NCBI RefSeq assembly: GCF_041438805.1
Contig: NZ_CP109190.1
Location: 3,596,001 to 3,660,000 of the forward strand
From: Streptomyces sp. NBC_01707
GTDB lineage: Bacteria; Actinomycetota; Actinomycetes; Streptomycetales; Streptomycetaceae
DNA length: 64,000 nt
Reading direction: 5' to 3'
In this document: one piece after another, positions 31,198 through 38,758 of the stretch
Layout of the letters: every line of letters starts with the position of its first letter
How positions within the stretch are numbered: the first letter of the stretch is position 1
Program-made: the position numbers and the translations under genes
Notes under the pieces: generated by a model
The model's database searches: none
Seen by the model: the letters and a program-made list of their open reading frames with translations, nothing else
Told to the model about the DNA's origin: nothing

Positions 31198-31878
31198 TCA
31201 GGGGCTGGTGTCGGCGAATGTGATCCGGGTCAGCATCCCGGCCGCCTCCCGGTCCAGCAGCACCGCCGAGCAGCAGCCGGGCGGCAGGATGCCGGCCTCG
31301 GTGTCCCGCAGCAGCCTGCCGACGGCTCTGCGGTGCCGGGCGAAGGCGTAACCGGAGACTCCGCGTCCGCGCTCACGCTGGCCCTCCCTCGCCACCTGCG
31401 CGGTGACGTCCAGCAGCACGAGGTGGAGGACACGGCCGCGGCGTCGCGCGTCCCGGGCCAGCCAGCCCCGTACCCACGCCTGGGTGCCGCAGTCGTGGAC
31501 CACGACCGGGTCACCGGAGCGCAGCGCGCGCCAGAGCCCCCAGTAGTGGGCGACACGGACCAGCGGGCGGTAGAGGGCGTACGGGAGTAAGCGGGGCATT
31601 CGTCGCGCCCAGCGGTCCCGGGTGTCCTGGGAGTCGATGGCCCGTACGTTCACCGCTCGCTGGATGAGCGTCGACTTGCCGCTGCCCGGCAGCCCGGAGA
31701 CCACCACCACATCGCCCGCGGCGAAGTGCAGGCCGCGCGGACTGCGCCCGGCGCGCTCGCGCAGATCGCGCACGACGGGCGCGTGCGTGCCGAGCCTTTC
31801 CCGGACAGGTGTGCCCGGCTGCGCGGCCATCGCGCCGTGCGCGACCCCCGCGGTCGTCGCGTACCGCTGCAACGTCAT
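31198..31878 (-). CDS. small P-loop kinase-like ATPase with a TTA codon
   Basis: 226-residue protein with one nucleotide-binding fold. Walker A is VVVVSGLPGSGKSTLIQRA at about residues 57-75. Asp residues follow at IDSQDTRDRW, DPVVVHDCGTQAW and VLLDVTA, and an Arg-rich lid is QRERGRGVSGYAFARHRRA. The layout resembles small-molecule or zeta-type kinases, but no antitoxin gene is next to it, so I call it only a kinase-like ATPase. Leu-97 is encoded by TTA, the rare codon read by bldA tRNA, so translation may be limited to later growth. ATG behind AGGGGGAGGG; a promoter-like pair lies upstream. Confidence 0.8.
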   Translation of the reverse strand: MTLQRYATTAGVAHGAMAAQPGTPVRERLGTHAPVVRDLRERAGRSPRGLHFAAGDVVVVSGLPGSGKSTLIQRAVNVRAIDSQDTRDRWARRMPRLLPYALYRPLVRVAHYWGLWRALRSGDPVVVHDCGTQAWVRGWLARDARRRGRVLHLVLLDVTAQVAREGQRERGRGVSGYAFARHRRAVGRLLRDTEAGILPPGCCSAVLLDREAAGMLTRITFADTSP

Positions 31879-31915
31879 TGCCCTCCCCCTGTCGGTCGAC
31901 CACGCCTGCCCTCGA

Positions 31916-31943
31916 AGTGTAAAGAAAAGGCAATGCGAGACAA
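31916..31943 (-). promoter_or_regulatory. promoter-like sequence for the P-loop kinase
   Basis: Reading leftward: TTGTCT (31943-31938), a 16-nt spacer, TACACT (31921-31916), about 38 nt upstream of the ATG. It resembles a housekeeping-sigma promoter and would give a leader of about 30 nt. Confidence 0.5.
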
Positions 31944-32133
31944 CCGTCCCACCGTTCGTTTCCCTCACGAGGTTGTGAGCTGCTGTCGGTTCACTGAGCT
32001 GAAGTGAGTGGTGGCGAGCGGGAGTGAATTCTGTCGGTGGGTTTGCTGGATGGGGAACGGGGGTGCTGGGGTCGAATGGGTGACCTTCGGCGGCTGCTGC
32101 TCGTTGGGCCAGATGTCTGGCCTTGAGGGGGTG

Positions 32134-33766
32134 ATGTTAGTAGGTGGTGTGCGGAAGGTAGCGGGTTCCTTTGTGGTGCCCGGGCCTTGCGGGGTGGCGG
32201 TCCGGGACCGTCTCAAGCACCTCACGTCCCAGTACGAGATGGTGCTGCGTGCGGTCGGTGCGCATCAGGGTGCGCCGGCCTCCGGTGATCTCAGGGCTCG
32301 CTGTGCGGATGGTCTGGAGCACGGTGCGGACACCTGGGCAGCGCGTAAGCGGGAGCTGACCGCACTGTCGTCGTCGCGGATCGCGGGTGCGATCACCAAG
32401 GCCACGCACGACCAGTGGGCGCTGGCCCGCCGTTGCCAGGCGGCGGACATCCAGAAGCTGGAAGCCGGGATCAAGACGCTGCGGCACCGCCTGTCCCTCC
32501 CGATCGGGGAGAAGGGCACCAAGCGCGCGGCAGGCGGCTACCGCTCCAAGGGTGAGTGGTTCCGCAAGTCCCGCCGCCTCGATACTGGAAGACCGCCACG
32601 CCGCTGCCGTCGCCGACCGACAGGCCGGGCGGGTGCGGGTGGTACGGGGCGGCAAACGTCTCCTCAACACCCGCCACCACCTCACCCAGGCCCAGCTCAC
32701 CGAAGACCAATGGCGGGAACGCCGGGAAGCGGAACGCTGGTTCCTCGCTGCCGATGGTGAGTCGGGGAAGCGGTTCGGGAACGAGACGATCCGTGTTACG
32801 CCGGACGGCGAGGTCAGCATCAAACTGCCTGCCCCGCTCGCGCACCTGGCCAACACCCAGCACGGCCGGTACACCCTCACCTCCCACATCGCATTTGCGC
32901 ACCGGGGCCAGGACTGGGCCGACCGCATCGAAGCCAACCGGGCCGTGGCCTACCGCATCCACCTCGACGTCGAGCGCGGCCGCTGGTACCTCACCGCATC
33001 CTGGCAACGCCCCGTGGTGCAGACGATCCCGTTGGAGACCGCCCGCGCCCGGGGGATGATCGGCGTCGACAGCAACGCGGACCACTTCGCCGCCTACCGG
33101 CTCGACCGGCACGGCAACCCGGCCGGCGAGCCGCACCGCTTCGGCTACGACCTGTCCGGGACCGCCGGTCACCGCGACGCACAGATCCGCCACGCCTTGA
33201 CCCGTCTGATCAACTGGGCCCAGCGTGTCGGTGTCGCCGCGATCGGCATCGAAGACCTCGACTTCACGCCTGAGAAGACCCGCGAGAAGCACGGCAGCAG
33301 GAAGCGGTTCAGGCAGCTCATCTCCGGCATGCCCACCGGCAAACTCAAGGCCCGGCTCGTCTCCATGGCCGCAGAACAGGGCCTTGCGATCGTCGCGGTC
33401 GACCCCGCCTACACCAGCATGTGGGGTAGCCAGCACTGGCAGAAACCGCTGGCCACCCCGCGCCGGAAGATGTCCCGTCACGATGCCGCGGGTATCGCGA
33501 TCGGGAGACGCGCCCTCGGACACCCGATCCGGCGTCGGACGGCACCGCCCCCACACGACCGGAGTGATCGTGCGGGGCCTCGGACCGCCCAGGCCGCACC
33601 AGGCGACCGGGGACGTGAGGGAACCCGCCCACCCACCACGGACCGGCCCCCCGGAGAGCCGCCGCCGAGCGGGAAGCGAAAGCGGGAACCCAGCGCATCC
33701 AAAACCGCTCGGGATGCGCCCAGCACGCAGCAGTGGGTCCACGACCCACTGACGCACACTGGCTAG
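32134..33766 (+). pseudogene. TnpB-related RuvC nuclease, frameshifted, zinc ribbon absent
   Basis: Relative of the IS200/IS605 accessory protein TnpB, an RNA-guided RuvC nuclease family. The first about 149 codons are in one frame (family-like helical N-terminus: RKRELTALSSSRIAGAITKATHDQ ... GGYRSKGEWFRKSRRL, read in pieces). The rest is in the +1 frame (ILEDRHAAAVADRQAGRV onward) to the stop at 33766; the switch is at 32578-32584. RuvC acidic residues remain: Asp in IGVDSNADHF (33068), Glu in GIEDLDF (33251), Asp in SRHDAAGIAIG (33482). The CxxC zinc ribbon is replaced by AYTSMWGSQHWQKPL, and the second frame has no cysteine at all. The last 80 residues are a Pro/Arg-rich tail. No TnpA is nearby. 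The frameshift may be decay, sequencing error or programmed. Codon 2 from the assumed ATG is TTA. Confidence 0.75.
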
Positions 33767-33770
33767 GAAC
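33600..33770 (+). ncRNA. candidate guide-type RNA overlapping the 3' end of the TnpB-like gene
   Basis: TnpB genes usually encode an omega/reRNA across their 3' end. Here the tail codes for low-complexity protein while its DNA folds: GCGCATCC (33693-33700) pairs with GGATGCGC (33712-33719), and CAGTGGGTC with GACCCACTG (33731-33751, 3-nt loop). Boundaries are guesses. It ends less than 80 bp before the glycine riboswitch. Confidence 0.3.
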
Positions 33771-33842
33771 GGTACCGACGCCCCACTCTTCCGCAATGCG
33801 TGCGATGATGACCCCGCCAACTGCATAAAGGCCGCTTGAATC

Positions 33843-34040
33843 CGCGCGGGAGAGTTCCGGCCATCGACTGTGCCGGGCGCCGAAGGAGCAAGATCCTCCC
33901 TTGAATCTCTCAGGCCCCGTACCGCGTGGATGAGGCAGATCTGAAAAGCGGGCCGCCTCGGCGGCTCCACCCAAGGTGCAAGCCGAACCCGTCAGGGTCT
34001 CTCGGCGAACCTCTCAGGTTCCGATGACAGATGGGGAGGG
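33843..34040 (+). promoter_or_regulatory. tandem glycine riboswitch
   Basis: Two consecutive glycine aptamers in the leader of gcvT. Aptamer 1 (about 33843-33948) has GGGAGAG, GCGCCGAAGGAGCAAG and AATCTCTCAGGC, ending in GATGAGGCAGATCTG. Aptamer 2 (about 33950-34040) has CACCCAAGGTGCAAGCC, ACCTCTCAGGTTCCGATGA and CAGATGGGGAG. These are the signature conserved cores of this class. It is followed after about 35 nt by the gcvT ATG, so glycine binding should switch on the glycine-cleavage genes. Confidence 0.93.
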
Positions 34041-34075
34041 ATCGTCCTCGTCGTCATGCCCTGGGAGCCACACCT

Positions 34076-35191
34076 ATGAGCAACGCCCCCCGTCTCACCG
34101 CCCTCGACGCCCTGCACCGCTCGCTGGGCGCGACCATGACCGACTTCGCGGGCTGGGACATGCCGCTGCGGTACGCGAGTGAGCGCGACGAGCACAACGC
34201 GGTGCGCACGAAGGCCGGCCTCTTCGACCTGTCGCACATGGGCGAGATCACCGTCACCGGCCCCCAGGCAGCGGCGTTCCTGAACTTCGCGCTGGTCGGC
34301 AACATCGGCACCGTCGCCGTCGGCCGCGCCCGCTACACGATGATCTGCGCCGAGGACGGTGGGATCCTGGACGACCTGATCGTCTACCGCCTCGGTGAGA
34401 CCGAGTACATGGTCGTCGCCAACGCCGGGAACGCCCAGATCGTGCTGGACGCGCTGACCGCCCGCGCCGACGGGTTCGACGCCGCGGTGCGCGACGACCG
34501 CGACGCGTACGCGCTGATCGCCGTCCAGGGCCCCGAGTCCCCCGCCATCCTGTCCTCGGTCACCGACGCCGACCTGGACGGTCTGAAGTACTACGCGGGG
34601 CTGCCCGGCACCGTCGCCGGTGTGCCCGCGCTGATCGCCCGCACCGGCTACACCGGCGAGGACGGCTTCGAGCTGTTCGTCGCCCCCGAGCACGCCGAGC
34701 AGCTCTGGCAGGCCCTCACCGCGGCGGGCGCCCCGCACGGCCTCATCCCGTGCGGTCTGTCCTGCCGTGACACGCTGCGCCTGGAGGCGGGCATGCCGCT
34801 GTACGGGCACGAGCTGACCACCGAGCTGACGCCGTTCGACGCCGGTCTGGGCCGGGTCGTGAAGTTCGAGAAGGAGGGCGACTTCGTCGGCCGCAAGGCA
34901 CTGGAGGCCGCCGCCGAGCGCGCCGAGAGCGCCCCGCCGCGCAAGCTGGTCGGCCTGATCGCCGAGGGCCGCCGGGTGCCGCGCGCCGGTTTCCCCGTCG
35001 TCGCCGAGGGGGAGGTCATCGGCCAGGTCACCTCCGGCGCCCCGTCCCCGACCCTCGGCAAGCCGATCGCCATCGCGTACGTGGACGCCGCGCACGCCGC
35101 GCCCGGGACCACGGGCGTCGGAGTGGACATCCGCGGCAGCCACGAGCCGTACGAGGTCGTGACCCTGCCGTTCTACAAGCGGCAGAAGTGA
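34076..35191 (+). CDS. gcvT: aminomethyltransferase (glycine cleavage T protein)
   Basis: GcvT takes the aminomethyl group from lipoyl-GcvH and transfers its carbon to tetrahydrofolate, releasing ammonia. 371 residues. MTDFAGWDMPLRY is the family opening, and GETEYMVVANAGNA and YTGEDGFELFV are the folate-domain landmarks; it ends with DIRGSHEPYEVVTLPFYKR. The ATG at 34076 has GGGAG upstream and follows the riboswitch; an in-frame ATG at 34031 lies inside the aptamer tail and is rejected. First gene of gcvT-gcvH-glyA. The P protein gene is not in this window. Confidence 0.98.
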   Translation: MSNAPRLTALDALHRSLGATMTDFAGWDMPLRYASERDEHNAVRTKAGLFDLSHMGEITVTGPQAAAFLNFALVGNIGTVAVGRARYTMICAEDGGILDDLIVYRLGETEYMVVANAGNAQIVLDALTARADGFDAAVRDDRDAYALIAVQGPESPAILSSVTDADLDGLKYYAGLPGTVAGVPALIARTGYTGEDGFELFVAPEHAEQLWQALTAAGAPHGLIPCGLSCRDTLRLEAGMPLYGHELTTELTPFDAGLGRVVKFEKEGDFVGRKALEAAAERAESAPPRKLVGLIAEGRRVPRAGFPVVAEGEVIGQVTSGAPSPTLGKPIAIAYVDAAHAAPGTTGVGVDIRGSHEPYEVVTLPFYKRQK

Positions 35192-35260
35192 CGTAGTCGC
35201 GTCTCAGCCCGTAAGACCACCGTTCATCAGCACTCCCCCGCGTACAGGAGAATTCAGGTC

Positions 35261-35638
35261 ATGAGCAACCCCCAGCAGCTGCGTTACAGCAAGGAGCACG
35301 AGTGGCTGTCGGCCGTCGAGGACGGTGTGGCCACGATCGGTATCACCGAGTTCGCGGCCAACGCGCTCGGCGACGTCGTCTACGCCCAGCTCCCCGAGGT
35401 CGGTGACACGGTGACCGAGGGCGAGACCTGCGGTGAGCTGGAGTCGACCAAGTCCGTCAGCGACCTGTACTCGCCGGTGACCGGCGAGGTCACCGCCGCG
35501 AACCAGGACGTCGTGGACGACCCGGCGCTGGTGAACTCCGCTCCCTTCGAGGGCGGCTGGCTGTTCAAGGTACGCATCACGGAAGAGCCGAAGGACCTGC
35601 TCTCCGCAGACGAGTACTCCGAGTTCTCCGGCAACTAA
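35261..35638 (+). CDS. gcvH: glycine cleavage H protein
   Basis: Lipoyl carrier that shuttles the aminomethyl intermediate between P, T and L proteins. 125 residues, normal size. The lipoylation lysine is in [17 protein letters not shown] (about residue 64). Other marks are [11 protein letters not shown] at the start and GGWLFKVRI near the end. It starts 69 bp after gcvT with AGGAG upstream of the ATG, and is followed 20 bp later by glyA. Confidence 0.98.
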   Translation: MSNPQQLRYSKEHEWLSAVEDGVATIGITEFAANALGDVVYAQLPEVGDTVTEGETCGELESTKSVSDLYSPVTGEVTAANQDVVDDPALVNSAPFEGGWLFKVRITEEPKDLLSADEYSEFSGN

Positions 35639-35658
35639 AGACCCCAAGGGACCACCTG

Positions 35659-36918
35659 ATGTCGCTTCTCAACTCCTCCCTCCACGAGCTGGACCCGGAC
35701 GTCGCCGCTGCCGTCGACGCCGAGCTCCACCGTCAGCAGTCCACTCTCGAAATGATCGCCTCGGAGAACTTCGCTCCGGTCGCGGTCATGGAGGCCCAGG
35801 GCTCCGTCCTCACCAACAAGTACGCCGAGGGCTACCCGGGCCGCCGGTACTACGGCGGCTGCGAGCACGTCGACGTGGTCGAGCAGATCGCCATCGACCG
35901 GATCAAGGCCCTGTTCGGCGCCGAGGCCGCGAACGTCCAGCCGCACTCGGGTGCGCAGGCCAACGCCGCCGCGATGTTCGCGCTGCTGAAGCCGGGCGAC
36001 ACGATCATGGGTCTGAACCTGGCCCACGGCGGTCACCTGACCCACGGCATGAAGATCAACTTCTCCGGCAAGCTCTACAACGTGGTCCCGTACCACGTGG
36101 ACGACACCGGCGTCGTGGACATGGCCGAGGTCGAGCGTCTGGCCAAGGAGTCCAAGCCGAAGCTGATCGTCGCCGGCTGGTCGGCGTACCCCCGGCAGCT
36201 GGACTTCGCCGCCTTCCGCCGCATCGCGGACGAGGTCGGCGCGTACCTGATGGTCGACATGGCGCACTTCGCGGGCCTGGTGGCCGCGGGTCTGCACCCC
36301 AACCCGGTGCCGCACGCCCATGTCGTCACGACCACCACGCACAAGACCCTCGGCGGTCCGCGCGGTGGCGTCATCCTGTCGACGCAGGAGCTCGCCAAGA
36401 AGATCAACTCTGCCGTCTTCCCCGGTCAGCAGGGTGGTCCGCTGGAGCACGTGATCGCGGCCAAGGCGGTCTCGTTCAAGGTCGCGGCGACCGAGGAGTT
36501 CAAGGAGCGCCAGCAGCGCACCCTGGACGGCGCCCGCATCCTCGCCGACCGTCTGGTGCAGCCGGACGTCACCGAGGTCGGCGTCTCCGTCCTCTCCGGC
36601 GGTACCGACGTCCACCTGGTCCTCGTCGACCTGCGCAACTCCGAGCTGGACGGCCAGCAGGCCGAGGACCGGCTCCACGAGCTCGGCATCACGGTCAACC
36701 GCAACGCCATCCCGAACGACCCGCGGCCGCCGATGGTCACCTCGGGTCTGCGGATCGGTACGCCGGCCCTGGCCACCCGCGGCTTCCGGACCGAGGACTT
36801 CACCGAGGTCGCCGAGATCATCGCGTCGGCCCTGAAGCCCTCGTACGACGCGGACGACCTCAAGGCCCGCGTCACCGCGCTGGCCGAGAAGTTCCCGCTG
36901 TACCCCGGCCTGAAGTAG
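35659..36918 (+). CDS. glyA: serine hydroxymethyltransferase
   Basis: PLP enzyme interconverting glycine plus methylene-tetrahydrofolate with serine. 419 residues. The PLP lysine is in [16 protein letters not shown]; other landmarks are [26 protein letters not shown] and [15 protein letters not shown]. It uses the methylene-folate made by the glycine cleavage complex, so the operon can turn two glycines into one serine. ATG start. It is followed by a strong hairpin terminator at 36948-36985. Confidence 0.99.
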   Translation: MSLLNSSLHELDPDVAAAVDAELHRQQSTLEMIASENFAPVAVMEAQGSVLTNKYAEGYPGRRYYGGCEHVDVVEQIAIDRIKALFGAEAANVQPHSGAQANAAAMFALLKPGDTIMGLNLAHGGHLTHGMKINFSGKLYNVVPYHVDDTGVVDMAEVERLAKESKPKLIVAGWSAYPRQLDFAAFRRIADEVGAYLMVDMAHFAGLVAAGLHPNPVPHAHVVTTTTHKTLGGPRGGVILSTQELAKKINSAVFPGQQGGPLEHVIAAKAVSFKVAATEEFKERQQRTLDGARILADRLVQPDVTEVGVSVLSGGTDVHLVLVDLRNSELDGQQAEDRLHELGITVNRNAIPNDPRPPMVTSGLRIGTPALATRGFRTEDFTEVAEIIASALKPSYDADDLKARVTALAEKFPLYPGLK

Positions 36919-36947
36919 TCCGGGAAGCGGTTCTGTACGTTTGAGGC

Positions 36948-36985
36948 GGGGCACCGCGCACACTGGACAGTGAGCGCGGTGCCCC
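36948..36985 (+). terminator. hairpin between glyA and sdaA
   Basis: Perfect 12-nt arms GGGGCACCGCGC (36948-36959) and GCGCGGTGCCCC (36974-36985) with a 14-nt loop, 30 nt after the glyA stop. It should end or strongly reduce riboswitch-controlled transcription before sdaA. Confidence 0.8.
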
Positions 36986-37075
36986 ATCCCTTGTCCCCCC
37001 TGCTCTTCGGACTGCCCGGTCCGTACCGCACCACCCGGCAGACAACGACGTCTACCAACCCCTTAGGAGTCACCC

Positions 37076-38458
37076 GTGGCCATCTCGGTCTTCGACCTGT
37101 TCTCGATCGGCATCGGCCCGTCCAGCTCCCATACGGTCGGCCCGATGCGCGCGGCCCGTATGTTCGCGCGCCGGCTGAAGAACGAGGGCCTGCTCGCCCA
37201 CACCGCCTCGATACGCGCCGAGCTGTTCGGCTCGCTCGGTGCCACCGGACACGGCCACGGCACGCCCAAGGCCGTCCTGCTCGGCCTGGAGGGCGAGTCC
37301 CCCCGTACCGTCGACGTCGAGTCCGCCGACGACCGGGTGGCCGAGATCCGTGCCTCCGGGCGGCTCAACCTCCTCGGCATGCACGAGATCGACTTCGACG
37401 CCGACGAGCAGCTGGTCCTGCACCGCCGCAAGGCACTGCCGTACCACGCCAACGGCATGACGATCTTCGCGTACGACCACGAGGGCGCTCCGCTGCTGGA
37501 GAAGACGTACTACTCCGTCGGCGGCGGCTTCGTCGTGGACGAGGACGCGGTGGGCGAGGACCGGATCGTTCTCGACGACACCGTCCTCAAGCACCCCTTC
37601 CGCACCGGCGACGAACTGCTACGGCTCGCGAGGGACACCGGACTGTCGATCTCCTCGCTGATGCTGGAGAACGAGCGCGCGTGGCGCACCGAGGACGAGA
37701 TCCGCTCCGGCCTGCTCGACATCTGGCGCGTCATGCAGGCGTGCGTGTCGCGCGGCATGTCCCGCGAGGGGATCCTGCCCGGCGGCCTCAAGGTCCGCCG
37801 CCGCGCCGCGAACACCGCACGCCAGCTGCGCGCCGAGGGCGACCCGCAGGCCCACGCGATGGAGTGGATCACCCTCTACGCGATGGCGGTCAACGAGGAG
37901 AACGCCGCGGGCGGCCGCGTCGTCACCGCCCCGACCAACGGTGCCGCGGGCATCATCCCGGCCGTGCTGCACTACTACATGAACTTCGCGGCAGGCGGCG
38001 CCACCGAGGCCGAGAAGGAGGACAGCGTCGTCCGCTTCCTCCTCGCGGCGGGCGCCATCGGCATGCTGTTCAAGGAGAACGCCTCGATCTCCGGCGCCGA
38101 GGTCGGCTGCCAGGGCGAGGTCGGCTCCGCCTGCTCCATGGCTGCGGGCGCCCTCGCCGAGGTCCTCGGCGGCTCCGCCGAGCAGGTCGAGAACGCCGCG
38201 GAGATCGGCATGGAACACAACCTCGGCCTCACCTGCGACCCGGTCGGCGGCCTCGTCCAGATCCCGTGCATCGAGCGCAACGGCATGGCGGCGGTCAAGG
38301 CCGTCACTGCGGCGAAGATGGCGCTGCGCGGCGACGGCACCCACAAGGTCTCCCTCGACAAGGTCATCAAGACCATGAAGGAGACCGGGGCGGACATGAG
38401 CGTGAAGTACAAGGAGACCGCGCGCGGCGGGCTCGCCGTGAACATCATCGAGTGCTGA
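37076..38458 (+). CDS. sdaA: L-serine ammonia-lyase (fused alpha and beta domains)
   Basis: Iron-sulfur serine dehydratase converting L-serine to pyruvate and ammonia. 460 residues with both domains in one chain. The N-terminal domain opens [19 protein letters not shown]. The C-terminal domain carries the cluster cysteines in [15 protein letters not shown] and [21 protein letters not shown] start behind a Gly/Ala-poor leader with AGGAG. It completes a glycine-to-serine-to-pyruvate route with the upstream operon, but lies after a terminator, so it may also have its own promoter in 36986-37075. Confidence 0.97.
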   Translation: MAISVFDLFSIGIGPSSSHTVGPMRAARMFARRLKNEGLLAHTASIRAELFGSLGATGHGHGTPKAVLLGLEGESPRTVDVESADDRVAEIRASGRLNLLGMHEIDFDADEQLVLHRRKALPYHANGMTIFAYDHEGAPLLEKTYYSVGGGFVVDEDAVGEDRIVLDDTVLKHPFRTGDELLRLARDTGLSISSLMLENERAWRTEDEIRSGLLDIWRVMQACVSRGMSREGILPGGLKVRRRAANTARQLRAEGDPQAHAMEWITLYAMAVNEENAAGGRVVTAPTNGAAGIIPAVLHYYMNFAAGGATEAEKEDSVVRFLLAAGAIGMLFKENASISGAEVGCQGEVGSACSMAAGALAEVLGGSAEQVENAAEIGMEHNLGLTCDPVGGLVQIPCIERNGMAAVKAVTAAKMALRGDGTHKVSLDKVIKTMKETGADMSVKYKETARGGLAVNIIEC

Positions 38459-38758
38459 GAAACGGCCGCTGCCCAGAGGCTTCTCATTCATCAGTGCCAC
38501 CGGGGGCCTCCCCGCCCGCACGGCGGATCGCCCCGGAAGGTCCCCCGGACGGAGCCGGAGGCCCCTGAAGGGTCTCCGGACCCGCGGGGGGCTGCCTGCG
38601 CTGCGCCGAGCCGGACGCCACGGCATATTGGGTAGGTGGCCCCAGGAACTCCACGTTCCCTGCGGTAGCGGATGACGCCGGTGGGGTGCGACGGGTGCAG
38701 TGGACCGGGCGTGGCCGGGGTGCGCCGAGGTGTTGTCCGTAAGGAGGCACTGGCACGG
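38459..38758. other. 300-bp region between sdaA and the phosphatase gene
   Basis: No gene. It holds the end of the sdaA transcript and the promoter of the phosphatase gene. The inverted pair at 38503-38565 is the only clear structure. Confidence 0.4.
38503..38565 (+). terminator. possible terminator after sdaA
   Basis: GGGGCCTCC (38503-38511) can pair with GGAGGCCCC (38557-38565) across a long GC-rich loop that can itself fold. It lies 45 nt after the sdaA stop. Only a candidate because of the loop length. Confidence 0.35.

Noticed and set aside
31198..31878. Zeta toxin of a toxin-antitoxin system
   Set aside because: The P-loop and kinase layout fit loosely, but no small antitoxin gene is adjacent on either side.
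31879..32133. A TnpA transposase or IS left end beside the TnpB-like gene
   Set aside because: No HUH-type motif or open frame of the right size was seen, and no subterminal hairpin typical of an IS605 left end could be identified.
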